Source of the DNA: Meiothermus cerbereus DSM 11376
GTDB taxonomy: Bacteria > Deinococcota > Deinococci > Deinococcales > Thermaceae
DNA: 64,000 nt
Assembly (NCBI RefSeq): GCF_000620065.1
Contig: NZ_JHVI01000001.1
Span: 124,001 to 188,000 of the forward strand
Reading direction: 5' to 3'
Shown here one piece after another: positions 17,616-26,292 of the stretch; the first letter of the stretch is position 1; the number at the start of each line of letters is the position of its first letter. Both the position numbers and the translations under genes were made by a program. The notes beneath the pieces were generated by a model. The model made no database searches and was not told the origin of the DNA. It saw nothing but the letters and a program-made list of their open reading frames with translations.

Positions 17616-19006
17616 AAGTAAGCGCGAACCGTTACCCGCAAGAGGCGGCCCGGCTGCTGCGCGAGCACCCCGAGGTACGCGCGTCGGTTACGGGAGCCAC
17701 CCTGAGCTTCGATAGCAAAAGGCGGCAGGCTTACGCCGAGGTAGAGGCCGAAGCCTGGCGGCGCTGGGCCGAAGGTGTAAAGAACCACCTGCTCATGAAC
17801 CTGGACAGGTATCTGCTCCAGGCCGAGGAAAAGCTAAAGCAAAACGGTGTGCAGGTGCACTGGGCCGAAGACGCCGTTGAGGCACAGCGCATCGTGGCCG
17901 GAATCGCCCGCAAAGCGGGGGCGCGCAAAGTGGTCAAGGCCAAGACCATGGTTTCGGAGGAGCTGGGCATCAACCCCTTGCTGGAAGGGATGGGCCTCGA
18001 GGTGCTGGAGACCGACCTGGGCGAGTACATCATCCAGCTTTTGCACCAGCCCCCCTCCCACATCGTGGGCCCGGCCATCCACCTGAACTTGGAGCAGATT
18101 CGGCGCCTGTTCCACGAGCGCTTCCAAACCCCGCTGGAGGCCAGCCCCGAAGACCTGGCCGCCGTAGCCCGCAAGCTCCTGCGCGATGGGTTTTTGCAGG
18201 CCGATATGGGCATCTCCGGTGGAAACTTCGTGGTGGCCGAAACCGGCACCCTGGCCCTGATCGAAAACGAGGGCAACATCCGGCTTGCCACCTCGGCCCC
18301 GCGCATCCATGTGGCCCTGGTGGGGATCGAGAAGCTCCTGCCTCGCTTCAGCGACCTTTCGGTTTTCCTCTCGCTCACCGCCCGCGCGGCCACGGGCCAG
18401 CGGCTGGGTACTTTTGTTTCGCTTATCCAGGGCCCTAAAAAACCAGACGAACCCGACGGTCCCCAGGAAGTGCACGTGGTTTTTGTCGACAACGGGCGCA
18501 GCAGCCTGCTGGCCGACCCAGAAGCCTGGGAAACCCTGCGCTGCGTGCGCTGTGCAGCCTGCCTGAACGCCTGCCCGGTCTACCGTCAGACCGGCGGACA
18601 CCCATACGGCTACGTCTACAGCGGGCCCATTGGGGCCATCCTCGCGCCCGGGCTGGTGGGCCTCGAGGACACCAAGCCCCTCCCCTATGCTTCTTCGCTT
18701 TGCGGGGCCTGCTTCCAGGCCTGCCCGGTGCGGATTCCTATCCCCAGGCTGCTGCTCACCTGGCGCAACCGCGCGGTGGAGCAGGGGCTTACCCCCAGGC
18801 TCGAGGCAGCCGCCATCCAGGCCTATGCCCTGGCCATGACCAACCCCTGGGCCTACCGTCTGGCCACCAGGGCCCTGCGACTTCTACCCGAAAAAGCGCT
18901 GGACAATAGCGTACTGCCAGTGCTCAAGGCCTGGACCGAAGGCCGCGCCGGGCTTTCGCCCAGCCCCAAAAGTTTTCAGCAGCTATGGGAAGCGGGAGAA
19001 GTCTGA
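17612..19006 (+). CDS. lutB: LutB-type iron-sulfur protein (lactate utilisation)
   Basis: 464 residues. N-terminal LUD domain (about 60-300, with SGGNFVVAETGTLALIENEGN) followed by two 4Fe-4S motifs, CVRCAACLNACPVY and CGACFQACPV, and a C-terminal DUF3390-like tail. Partner of LutA, translationally coupled to it. A third subunit, LutC, is normally next; here trpF follows instead, with TGATG overlap. Confidence 0.9.
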   Translation: MKVSANRYPQEAARLLREHPEVRASVTGATLSFDSKRRQAYAEVEAEAWRRWAEGVKNHLLMNLDRYLLQAEEKLKQNGVQVHWAEDAVEAQRIVAGIARKAGARKVVKAKTMVSEELGINPLLEGMGLEVLETDLGEYIIQLLHQPPSHIVGPAIHLNLEQIRRLFHERFQTPLEASPEDLAAVARKLLRDGFLQADMGISGGNFVVAETGTLALIENEGNIRLATSAPRIHVALVGIEKLLPRFSDLSVFLSLTARAATGQRLGTFVSLIQGPKKPDEPDGPQEVHVVFVDNGRSSLLADPEAWETLRCVRCAACLNACPVYRQTGGHPYGYVYSGPIGAILAPGLVGLEDTKPLPYASSLCGACFQACPVRIPIPRLLLTWRNRAVEQGLTPRLEAAAIQAYALAMTNPWAYRLATRALRLLPEKALDNSVLPVLKAWTEGRAGLSPSPKSFQQLWEAGEV

Positions 19007-19626
19007 TGGTGCGGGCCAAAATATGCGGGATTACCCGCCAGGAAGACGCCCTCTTGGCCGAAAACCTGGGGGCCTGGGCCCTGGGCTTTATCCTGGCCCC
19101 AGGCACCCGGCGCTATATAGAACCCGAGCAAATTCGGCCCATTTCCAGCGCACTGGGGCCTTTTGCTGTTCGGGTCGGGGTGTTTGTGGACACCCCACCC
19201 GAGGAGGTGCTGAGGCAGATGGAGGCCGCCCGGCTCCAGGTAGCCCAGCTCCACGGGGCCGAACCGCCCGGATGGGCCGAGCAGGTGCGACGCTTTTTCC
19301 CGGTTATCAAGGCCATTCGGATATCCGGGCCTGCCTCGCCTGAGTGGTTAACTTACCCCGCCGATGCCCTCCTGGTAGACGGGGTAAGCCCTGGCAGTGG
19401 ACAGACCTATCCGCTGGAGTGGCTTTTACCCCTCCGGCAACATCCGCGCTTGATTGTGGCCGGGGGCTTGACGCCAGAAAACCTGCGCTCGGTGCTGGAT
19501 TTAGCGCCCTACGCAGTGGACGTAAGCAGTGGGGTCGAGCTCGAGCCAGGCCGCAAAGACCCCAACAAACTTCGGGCCTTTCTGGCTCAGGTCGCGGCCT
19601 TCAATGGCACCAGCCTGAACCAATAG
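19006..19626 (+). CDS. trpF: Phosphoribosylanthranilate isomerase
   Basis: 206 residues, TIM barrel converting phosphoribosylanthranilate to CdRP in tryptophan synthesis. Seen: KICGITR with the catalytic Cys near the N-terminus, the general-acid Asp in VGVFVDTP, QLHG, LLVDGVSPGSGQTY, VAGGLTPENL and the phosphate loop DVSSGVE. The start at ATG 19006 overlaps the lutB stop (TGATG), so an amino-acid gene is co-translated with a lactate operon. The last 40 nt overlap the convergent gene. Confidence 0.95.
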   Translation: MVRAKICGITRQEDALLAENLGAWALGFILAPGTRRYIEPEQIRPISSALGPFAVRVGVFVDTPPEEVLRQMEAARLQVAQLHGAEPPGWAEQVRRFFPVIKAIRISGPASPEWLTYPADALLVDGVSPGSGQTYPLEWLLPLRQHPRLIVAGGLTPENLRSVLDLAPYAVDVSSGVELEPGRKDPNKLRAFLAQVAAFNGTSLNQ

Positions 19627-19940
19627 ACATAGCGCCTCTCGCCTTCTTCCCACCTATAGTCCACCGATGCAACCCGGTACAAACCCAGCCTGACCCAGCG
19701 GTTGGTTCCCTCGCGCAGATAAAGGCGCATGGGCTTACGTTGCTCGAGCGCATCCAGCAAAATCCGGTTACCTCCACGAGGCTGCTGATTACCCCAAAGC
19801 CCTTCGCCAGGATAGAGAATGGAACCATCGGGCAAAAAACGGTTTTTATAGCCCGATTCACCCCGGTCAACCAGCAGGCTGTCCTTACCAATCCCACGAA
19901 GGGTTTTATGCTCGGCAAGCACCTCTTTCCAGGTCAACAT
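19587..19940 (-). CDS. Hypothetical protein, possibly SRA-like fold
   Basis: 117 residues from ATG 19940 (TTG at 19961 is an alternative with GATAAT upstream). Seen: KDSLLVDRGESGYKNRFLPDG, then LYPGEGLWGNQQ, GGNRILLDAL, VRLGLYRVASVDY and RRYVYWFRLVP. The order of these segments recalls the YDG/SRA base-flipping fold used by modification-dependent restriction enzymes, but there is no nuclease domain and the match is only by eye. It overlaps the 3' end of trpF by 40 nt on the opposite strand. Confidence 0.5.
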   Translation of the reverse strand: MLTWKEVLAEHKTLRGIGKDSLLVDRGESGYKNRFLPDGSILYPGEGLWGNQQPRGGNRILLDALEQRKPMRLYLREGTNRWVRLGLYRVASVDYRWEEGERRYVYWFRLVPLKAAT

Positions 19941-20014
19941 GCTTGACACCCAATAGGCCAACCGCTATTATCCTATGTGCCTGTACGGGCGATTCCGATA
20001 CAGCGCAACAACTT

Positions 20015-20091
20015 GCTCCGGTGGTGTAGTTGGTTAACATACCCGCCTGTCACGTGGGAGATCGCGGGTTCAAGTCCCGTCCGGAGCGCCA
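20015..20091 (+). tRNA. tRNA-Asp (GTC), CCA encoded
   Basis: Acceptor stem GCTCCGG/CCGGAGC, D-loop with TAGTTGGTT, anticodon loop CTGTCAC giving GTC, T-loop GGTTCAAGTCC, discriminator G and encoded CCA. Forty nt before tRNA-Phe. Confidence 0.96.
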
Positions 20092-20131
20092 AACTTGCGC
20101 CGTGCCATGAGCTGCGTCCGGCGCATCTTAT

Positions 20132-20207
20132 GCCAAGGTAGCTCAGTCGGTAGAGCATGCGACTGAAAATCGCAGTGTCGGCGGTTCGATTCCGCCCCTT
20201 GGCACCA
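20132..20207 (+). tRNA. tRNA-Phe (GAA), CCA encoded
   Basis: Acceptor stem GCCAAGG/CCTTGGC, D-loop AGCTCAGTCGGTAGAG, anticodon loop CTGAAAA giving GAA, T-loop GGTTCGATTCC, discriminator A and encoded CCA. Confidence 0.96.
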
Positions 20208-20228
20208 GAAACAACGCCATACCACAAC

Positions 20229-20258
20229 AACCCCCTGAGCCGATTGGGGGTTTTTGTT
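20229..20258 (+). terminator. Terminator of the tRNA pair
   Basis: CCCCC and GGGGG arms around TGAGCCGATT, followed by TTTTTGTTT. Confidence 0.8.
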
Positions 20259-20572
20259 TGTGACCAGCGGCGCGTGCGCTTGCATTTCATTGCTATCGCC
20301 CATGCCCATCCAAGTTGCGCCAGGGTAGATTGGCAAAGCCCCGCAGAATGAGTCTATGCGTACCTGGCGCAATTCCTAAAAGCGATCTTTCGGAACAGCA
20401 TCTTGCATTTCAACTCTGGAGAAACTCAGTACCGTGCGGCCAAGATGAGCACACCAGGCACGATCTATTTTTCCGCAACCCGAAGCGGGGTTTTTTCTGG
20501 CTTAGCCGGCTGTGATTCCCCTGCGCCCATTTGCACATCGAAACCGGCAAACTTCCGGATAAGATATGAGGG
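20259..20572. other. Gene-poor gap between tRNAs and uppS with two hairpins
   Basis: No convincing reading frame. Perfect 10-bp arms TTGCGCCAGG (20315-20324) and CCTGGCGCAA (20363-20372) enclose 38 nt. A terminator-like hairpin, AACCCGAAGCGGGGTTTTTT, lies near 20476-20496. A small RNA ending at that terminator is possible but unsupported otherwise. Confidence 0.4.
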
Positions 20573-20584
20573 TTGAGGTGGCTC

Positions 20585-21427
20585 ATGGCCCTGACTTCCC
20601 CTGCGCGCATTCCAAAACGCTCTCTGCGAAAACAAATGATCGACCTATTTAGCGCTGCTCTCAAGCCCCTGTACTGGTGGTACGAAAAGCGCATCGAGGC
20701 CGAGGTGCGACGGGGGCATGCCCCCAGGCATCTGGGGCTGATCCTGGACGGCAACCGTCGCTTTGCCAGGGAGCTGGGCCTGGACGGGCACCACGGCCAC
20801 GAATTCGGGGTGCAGAAGGCCTACGAGGTCCTGGAGTGGTGTTTGGAGCTCAACATTCCCACCGTGACCATCTGGGTCTTCTCTACCGACAACTTCAACC
20901 GCAGCCAGGTCGAGGTAGAGACCCTCATGCAGCTCTTCGTAAAGGAGGCCAGGCGCATGGCCCAGGATCCCCGTATCCACGCCAACAAGGTGCGGGTCAA
21001 GGTGATTGGGCGGCACGACCGCTTCCCCCCTAAGGTGCTGGAAGCACTGGAGGAGCTAGAAAAAGCCACCGAGCACCACAACGGCATGCTCCTGAACATC
21101 GCCATGGGCTACGGTGGGCGGGAAGAAATTGTAGATGCCGTCAAAAGCCTGTTGCTGGAAGCTGCCCAGACCGGCAAGTCGCTGGAAAAGCTGGCCGCCG
21201 AGCTGGACCTCGAGCACATCTCTGAGCGGCTTTATACTGCCGGCGTACCCGACCCCGACTTCATTATTCGCACCTCGGGCGAGATTCGTCTATCGGGCTT
21301 CCTGCTGTGGCAGGCTGCGTACAGCGAATACTACTTCTTCGATGCGTTCTGGCCTGCCTTCCGCAAGGTAGATTTTCTGCGGGCAGTACGCGACTACCAG
21401 AAACGTGAGCGGCGCTTTGGTAAGTGA
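20585..21427 (+). CDS. uppS: Isoprenyl transferase (undecaprenyl diphosphate synthase type)
   Basis: 280 residues from ATG 20585 (GAGGTG 4 nt upstream; TTG 20573 also possible). Cis-prenyltransferase adding isopentenyl units to make the lipid carrier for cell-wall polymers. Seen: the diphosphate-binding HLGLILDGNRRFA motif with catalytic Asp, the FSTDNFNR segment, NIAMGYGGREEIVDA, and the C-terminal DFIIRTSGEIRLSGFLLWQAAYSEYYF. A Glu-Ile replaces the more usual Glu-Gln in the RTSGExR motif. Extra N-terminal residues compared with E. coli. Confidence 0.93.
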   Translation: MALTSPARIPKRSLRKQMIDLFSAALKPLYWWYEKRIEAEVRRGHAPRHLGLILDGNRRFARELGLDGHHGHEFGVQKAYEVLEWCLELNIPTVTIWVFSTDNFNRSQVEVETLMQLFVKEARRMAQDPRIHANKVRVKVIGRHDRFPPKVLEALEELEKATEHHNGMLLNIAMGYGGREEIVDAVKSLLLEAAQTGKSLEKLAAELDLEHISERLYTAGVPDPDFIIRTSGEIRLSGFLLWQAAYSEYYFFDAFWPAFRKVDFLRAVRDYQKRERRFGK

Positions 21428-21435
21428 GGCCTAGC

Positions 21436-22632
21436 TCAAAGCACCATCAGCAAAGCCAGCAGCCCGCCCGGAAGCAGCCCCAGCGCCACATATAAGCCGA
21501 GTCCCCGGGTTCCAAATGACAGCGCGGTTTTGAATACGGTGTTGCTCAGGGCAGCCACCACGATGGCGATGGAAGCAACCGACAGCATCAGTTGTTCGTT
21601 GGCCGTCAGGCGGGCCAGCGAGAGCGAGATGGCGTCCACATCGGCCACTCCCGAAAGGGCGCTTACCACGTAGACCCCAGCATTACCGAAGACCTCGAGG
21701 CCCACTTTAGTCAGTAGCTTGACCAGCGCATAAACCCCTGCAAAGAGCAGTGCGCCCTGGAGCTGCAGGGGGTTTTGTACCGGCACGCTTTCCGGTGCTT
21801 CCCGGTCGCGCCCAGTCAGCCAGGCCGCGACCAGCAACCCCCACAGTAGCCACAAAAGCACCGGGAGCCAGAGCAACTGCAAGAGGGCCGGGGCGGTAGC
21901 GCTCCAGACCAGAATACGCCCCAGCATCATCTGGGAGGCCAGCACCACTCCGCTGGCCCAGAGCGGGTTACGGCTGGGGTTGGCGCGGCTCTGGGTCACC
22001 ATCGAAAGGGTAACCGCAGTGGACGAAACCAGACCACCCAGCAAAGCCGCTACCCACAGGCCTTTAGAGCCCAGCAAGCGCAAGGCCAGATAACCCACAA
22101 AGTTAACCCCGGCCACCAGCAGAACCACCTGCCAGATTTCGCGGGGATTCCAGACCCCATAAGGGCCATAGTTGGCGTCAGGAAGCAGCGGGTAAACCAC
22201 CCCAAGGAGCAGCGCCAGCAACACCGCTGCCTCCACCTCGCCCCGCTGTACCCCCCCGGCAAAAGCGTGAAGTTCATCGTGAAAGGCCAGGAAACCCAGC
22301 AGCAGGGCCCCGGTGAACAGGGCCGGCAGCACCGTACCCAAACCGCACAGCACCCCCAGCATATACACCAGCAGGGCCGCTACCTGGCTGGTAGCATCGC
22401 GGCTGTTTTTGAGGGTATACACCGCCAGCCCGGCCACCGCCGCCAGCCCCACCGCCGGCAACCACTGGTTTTGCCCAAGGGCGCTTACCCCTCCCAGCAG
22501 CCCCAGCAGGGTGAAGGTGCGCACCCCCCCGATGGTCGAGCCCTGGCGCTCTACCTTCGCCCGCTCACGCTCGAGGCCCACTGCAAAGCCAATCAGGGTA
22601 GCGGCCAGCAAATGCCATAGCGACTCTTGCAC
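21436..22632 (-). CDS. MgtC/SapB plus DUF4010 membrane protein
   Basis: 398 residues, GTG start. N-terminal MgtC-like helices (LIGFAVGLERERAKVERQGSTIGGVRTFTLLG) followed by a DUF4010 multi-helix region ending with a repeat-like ASIAIVVAALSNTVFKTAL. Integral membrane; transport or Mg-stress role is only inferred. Stop codon 8 nt from the convergent uppS stop. Confidence 0.82.
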   Translation of the reverse strand: MQESLWHLLAATLIGFAVGLERERAKVERQGSTIGGVRTFTLLGLLGGVSALGQNQWLPAVGLAAVAGLAVYTLKNSRDATSQVAALLVYMLGVLCGLGTVLPALFTGALLLGFLAFHDELHAFAGGVQRGEVEAAVLLALLLGVVYPLLPDANYGPYGVWNPREIWQVVLLVAGVNFVGYLALRLLGSKGLWVAALLGGLVSSTAVTLSMVTQSRANPSRNPLWASGVVLASQMMLGRILVWSATAPALLQLLWLPVLLWLLWGLLVAAWLTGRDREAPESVPVQNPLQLQGALLFAGVYALVKLLTKVGLEVFGNAGVYVVSALSGVADVDAISLSLARLTANEQLMLSVASIAIVVAALSNTVFKTALSFGTRGLGLYVALGLLPGGLLALLMVL

Positions 22633-22669
22633 TTCTCTACGCTACTACGTTTTAGCACGACGAAGACGA

Positions 22670-24232
22670 TCAGCTTGAGGGCAGGTTCAGCTCTGCCCTC
22701 AGCGTAGTGCCTGCGCCGGGGCTGCTGGCTATGTAAAAGCGCCCCCCCAGACGCTCGATGCGTTCCCGCATGGAAACCAGGCCCAGGTGGCCGGGATACT
22801 CGCGCTGGCTATCAAAGCCCACCCCATCGTCGCGGATCTCGAGCTCGACCTTGCTGTCGTGCTGCTCCAGGCGCAGGTACACCTTGTGGGCCTGGGCGTG
22901 CTGGACCACGTTGTGGAGGGCTTCCTGGGCCACCCGGTACAGGGCTTCTTTAGCCTCCAGGCTCAGGGGTGGCTCGGAACCCAGGCGGGTCTCGATATAC
23001 AGGCCATGCCGGGCCCGTGTGGCCGCTACCTGCCTGGCTAGCGCTGCAACCAATCCCTGGTGCTTTAGGGAGTCCGGGCGTAACTCAAAAATCAGGGCCC
23101 GCATCTCGGCCGTAGCCGCCTCGGCCAACTTCAGCACGAAGTCCAGCGTTGCCGGAACCTGCTCGGGGTGCTGGGCAAGCTGGGCTTTGGCACTGCGCAC
23201 CCCCAAGACAATGCCGTAGATGGTCTGCGAAACCGAGTCGTGCAGGTCTCGGGCCAGCTTCTGGCGTTCTTCCAGAACCGCCTTGCCCTGGGCCTGGGCA
23301 TAGAGCCGGGCGTTCTGAATGGCAAGGGCCGCCCGTCGCGCCAGCGAGGTAAAAACCCGCTGTTCTTCGGGGCCAAAGGTGTGGGGCTGCAGGTTGTTTA
23401 CGCTAAAAACCCCAAACACCTGGCCCTCGAGCCGTATGGGGATATGCATAAAAGCCCGGATGCCCTCGGGGTCAGTTATCTGCCGAACCACCGAGCCGTC
23501 CTGGTGGGTGTCCTGCACCACCACCGTTTCCCCACCGCGGGCCGCATAGACTATCAGGCCGTGTCCCGCGTACTCGTTTATAAGCTGCACAAACTGGGAA
23601 GTAAAGCCCCGCTGGGCCCGGGTTATCAGGCGCTGGTGGGTTTCATCCCAGGTCAGGATGCAGCTCTTGTCGGCGCCCAGCAGATCCACGCACACATCGG
23701 CCAGGGCCTGCAACACCTGATCGAGCTCGAGCGAAGCGTAGAGCTTTTCGTCGGCCTGGTAGAGTGCCTCGAGACGCTTGCTTGCGAGGCGTTCTACTTC
23801 AATGGCATTCTGGGCAACATAAGGCACGTCCGCGTCCGTAAGGCTCTGCCGGGTCTGGCAGGGCTGGGCAATGTTTTGCGCAATGGTCGCGCTGTACATT
23901 TGGCCCTCCATCTCCAGGTACAGAAAGGAACAGCGCGCATACCGCCAGCTCCCGTCCTTCTGCACAAAGGCAAGCTCGAGGGTGCCGGGCTGTGCAGGGC
24001 TGCCAGGCCACATCGCTCGGGCCAGCCCCTTGCGGTAGGGCAGCGCAACCCAGTCCAGCGTCTCTTTGGCCTGGAGCTCCTCCAGGCTGTAGCCCAGCAA
24101 GTCCAGGGCGGCCCGGTTGGCATAGACCAGCCTGCGCTCTGCTGAGGCAATCAGGACAGCCTCTTGAACCGCCTCCAAAAACCCGGCCAGGGTTCTGGCC
24201 CAGGGTCGGTGCAGGAAATCAACCAGGCCCAA
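22670..24232 (-). CDS. Sensor histidine kinase (PAS-GAF, NarL-partner type)
   Basis: 520 residues, no membrane helix, so a soluble sensor. PAS about 15-115 (LIASAERRLVYANRAALDLLGYS), GAF about 165-310, HisKA_3 dimerisation domain with ERQKLARDLHDSVSQ (phospho-His near 333), and HATPase with DDGVGF and GHLGLVSMRERIERLGG. The start is TTG 24232, inside the end of the response-regulator gene (14-nt overlap), so the two are coupled. Signal unknown; the GAF domain has no clear Cys/His Fe-S pattern. Confidence 0.9.
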   Translation of the reverse strand: MGLVDFLHRPWARTLAGFLEAVQEAVLIASAERRLVYANRAALDLLGYSLEELQAKETLDWVALPYRKGLARAMWPGSPAQPGTLELAFVQKDGSWRYARCSFLYLEMEGQMYSATIAQNIAQPCQTRQSLTDADVPYVAQNAIEVERLASKRLEALYQADEKLYASLELDQVLQALADVCVDLLGADKSCILTWDETHQRLITRAQRGFTSQFVQLINEYAGHGLIVYAARGGETVVVQDTHQDGSVVRQITDPEGIRAFMHIPIRLEGQVFGVFSVNNLQPHTFGPEEQRVFTSLARRAALAIQNARLYAQAQGKAVLEERQKLARDLHDSVSQTIYGIVLGVRSAKAQLAQHPEQVPATLDFVLKLAEAATAEMRALIFELRPDSLKHQGLVAALARQVAATRARHGLYIETRLGSEPPLSLEAKEALYRVAQEALHNVVQHAQAHKVYLRLEQHDSKVELEIRDDGVGFDSQREYPGHLGLVSMRERIERLGGRFYIASSPGAGTTLRAELNLPSS

Positions 24233-24872
24233 TTAGCCCCTCCCGGATGGCAAACAAGGCGGCCTGGGTGCGTGAGGATAGCCCCAGCTTGGAAAGCAGG
24301 TTGGAGACGTGGGTCTTGACAGTGAGTTCGGACAGGCTCAGTTGTTGGGCGATGCGCTTGTTGGAAAGCCCCTGGGCTATCAGCCGCAGTATTTCGGTTT
24401 CCCTGGGGGTCAGGGCTTCGCGCATCTCGGCGGTACGCACTTCCTGGGCTAGCCGTCGGGCCGCCTCGGGGTGCAGCCGCACCTCACCCCGGCCCGCGGC
24501 ATAAATGGCCTCAATCAGTTCCTCGGGCTGGGTGTCCTTGAGCAGATAACCCGTTGCACCTGCGTGTATAGCCTCGGCCACCCACTGGTCTTCCAGCACG
24601 CTGGTCAGGGCGATGACCTCCACCTCGGGAAAGCGCGCTTTGATCTCGCGGGTTGCACGCACCCCGTCCATTACCGGCATCAGCAAGTCCATCAGCACCA
24701 CATCCGGGTGTAGCTCGGCCACTTTCTCGAGCGCTTCCTGGCCATTCTGGGCCTCACCCACCACATAAAGCCCCTCATCGGTTGCCAAAAAAATACGCAA
24801 CCCCTGGCGCACCACCGCATGGTCGTCTACCAATAAAACGCCCAGGCCTGCCTTTGGGTTGGGATGGCGCAT
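24219..24872 (-). CDS. NarL/FixJ-family response regulator
   Basis: 217 residues from ATG 24872. Receiver domain with LLVDDHAVVRQGL, phospho-Asp in VVLMDLLMP, conserved Thr/Ser and Lys (YLLKDTQ), then a LuxR HTH: LTPRETEILRLIAQGLSNKRIAQQLSLSELTVKTHVSNLLSKL. Operon with the downstream kinase. ATG 24872 is preferred over an upstream in-frame ATG since the promoter lies between them. Confidence 0.93.
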   Translation of the reverse strand: MRHPNPKAGLGVLLVDDHAVVRQGLRIFLATDEGLYVVGEAQNGQEALEKVAELHPDVVLMDLLMPVMDGVRATREIKARFPEVEVIALTSVLEDQWVAEAIHAGATGYLLKDTQPEELIEAIYAAGRGEVRLHPEAARRLAQEVRTAEMREALTPRETEILRLIAQGLSNKRIAQQLSLSELTVKTHVSNLLSKLGLSSRTQAALFAIREGLIGPG

Positions 24873-24878
24873 GGTCTC

Positions 24879-24910
24879 AGGGTACACTCTGGTGGTCTGG
24901 CTCACCAGAG
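24879..24910 (-). promoter_or_regulatory. Promoter and operator of the two-component operon
   Basis: TACCCT (24884-24879) ends 6 nt before the ATG. A palindrome with 8-bp arms CTCTGGTG and CACCAGAG (24887-24910) fills the spacer and -35 position, so a bound dimer would directly control this promoter; self-regulation is likely. Confidence 0.55.
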
Positions 24911-24983
24911 GCATCAATTTTCCGTGTCGCAAAGCGGGAAAACTCGCCTCGCTGGCCAGAGTCCACTAGCCGGTTGAGGGTAG

Positions 24984-25157
24984 CATACCGTACACGCCGG
25001 GATGAGCGGCCGCACCGGCATGATGGTGGGCTACTGGAACCAGCACTTTACCCATGTGCCCGTTGCGATGGCCACACAAAAGCGCAAACAGATTGACCCC
25101 CAAAGCGAACTCTGGCCTCAGGTCTTGGGAGCTACCGGACAGCCCAGGGGGATGTGA
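24984..25157 (+). pseudogene. C-terminal remnant of a 6-phosphofructokinase gene
   Basis: 57 codons reading HTVHAGMSGRTGMMVGYWN, then FTHVPVAMA, KRKQIDP, ELWPQVLGATGQP and a TGA. This is the end of a PfkA-type phosphofructokinase of the group finishing in an LW..VL..TGQP pattern. An in-frame TAG stands just before the first codon, and nothing further upstream matches the enzyme. A short ORF from ATG 25002 remains but cannot encode an active protein. Confidence 0.7.
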
Positions 25158-25176
25158 AGCAGGCGCAGCCTACCCG

Positions 25177-25509
25177 CTACCCATGCCCCCTCGAGGCCAG
25201 GTTCAAAATCACCACCCCCACAATAATCAGCACGATGCCCAGGGCAATTGCGCCGTTCATGGGCTCTTTGAGCACCAGCCAGCCCAGTACTGCAATCAGG
25301 GCGGTGCCCAGCCCCGACCAGACCGCGTAGGCGGTATTGAGCGGGATGGTCTTGAGCGCCAGGCTCAGAAAGTAGAAGGCGCTGGCATAGCCCAGCACCA
25401 CCACTAATGAGGGCAGCGGCTTGCTAAAGCCCTGCGAAGCCTTGAGACCCGTCGAGCCAATCACTTCCGACACAATCGCAAGCAGCAACAAAGCCCATCC
25501 GTTCATCAT
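25177..25509 (-). CDS. SMR-family multidrug efflux protein
   Basis: 110 residues, four membrane helices. The essential membrane-embedded Glu is in LLLAIVSEVIGSTGLKAS; later motifs AYAVWSGLGTALIAVLGW and the final helix are typical of EmrE/QacE rather than SugE. The start ATG 25509 follows AGGAGG with normal spacing. Proton-coupled export of cationic compounds is the family role. It stands alone next to the pfk remnant. Confidence 0.9.
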   Translation of the reverse strand: MMNGWALLLLAIVSEVIGSTGLKASQGFSKPLPSLVVVLGYASAFYFLSLALKTIPLNTAYAVWSGLGTALIAVLGWLVLKEPMNGAIALGIVLIIVGVVILNLASRGHG

Positions 25510-25568
25510 CAAACCTCCTGGCTATATTTGAACATTCCCTTGTACGCCGGTTGAGTCAGGCTTCTGTG

Positions 25569-25574
25569 TACAAT
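25569..25574 (+). promoter_or_regulatory. -10 box of the second response regulator
   Basis: TACAAT ends 8 nt before the ATG at 25583; leaderless. No -35 consensus. Confidence 0.5.
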
Positions 25575-25582
25575 GCATACTA

Positions 25583-26236
25583 ATGATTCGCATCTTACTC
25601 GCCGACGATCACGCCCTCTTCCGTCAGGGGCTCAAAAGCCTGCTGGAAGCGGAGCCTGACTTTAAGGTCATGGGCGAGGCCAAGGACGGGCGCGAGGCCC
25701 TGCGCCACGCCCTCGAGGCCCACCCCGACATCATCCTGATGGACATCCAAATGCCCGGCCTGGATGGCGTACAGGCCACCCAGGAAATCCTCAAGGAATG
25801 GCCCCAGGCCAAAGTAATCATGCTAACCATGTACCGCCAGGACAGCTACGTCTTTGAGGCGGTGAAGGCCGGAGCCCGGGGGTACATGCTCAAGGATGCC
25901 GATGCCAAGGAGCTGCTGGAAGCCATTCGGCGGGTTTATCAGGGCGAGGTCTTGCTGGATGCCGAGATGGCTGAGCAGATCATCCAGGACTTCAAGGCCA
26001 AACAAGAAGCCATCCCCAAAGAACACGCCGAACTATCGGAACGCGAGGTGCAGATTTTGCGCCTGGTAGCCCAGGGCTACACCAACCTCGAGATCGCTTC
26101 CGAGCTTTCGCTCTCGGAAAAAACCGTGCGTAACCGCCTGTCGGACATTTTCCAGAAACTCCACCTCAACAACCGCACCCAGGCCGCCCTCTACGCCCTG
26201 CGCGAGGGTCTGGCAGAAAAAAACAACGAGCAGTAG
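25583..26236 (+). CDS. NarL/FixJ-family response regulator (orphan)
   Basis: 217 residues, receiver ([13 protein letters not shown], phospho-Asp in [16 protein letters not shown]) plus LuxR HTH ([36 protein letters not shown]). Same length and same C-terminal [15 protein letters not shown] pattern as the regulator at 24219-24872, so the two are paralogues in opposite orientation about 700 bp apart. No kinase is adjacent; it may share the PAS-GAF kinase. Confidence 0.92.
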   Translation: MIRILLADDHALFRQGLKSLLEAEPDFKVMGEAKDGREALRHALEAHPDIILMDIQMPGLDGVQATQEILKEWPQAKVIMLTMYRQDSYVFEAVKAGARGYMLKDADAKELLEAIRRVYQGEVLLDAEMAEQIIQDFKAKQEAIPKEHAELSEREVQILRLVAQGYTNLEIASELSLSEKTVRNRLSDIFQKLHLNNRTQAALYALREGLAEKNNEQ

Positions 26237-26292
26237 GTGTGCCTGCCCCGCCCGCGGTGCGGTGGGCCTCGAGCCAGTATTATCTGAAGCCA

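Noticed and set aside
20315-20515. 66-codon frame between tRNAs and uppS
   Set aside because: Runs through the hairpins and terminator-like sequence; no ribosome site.
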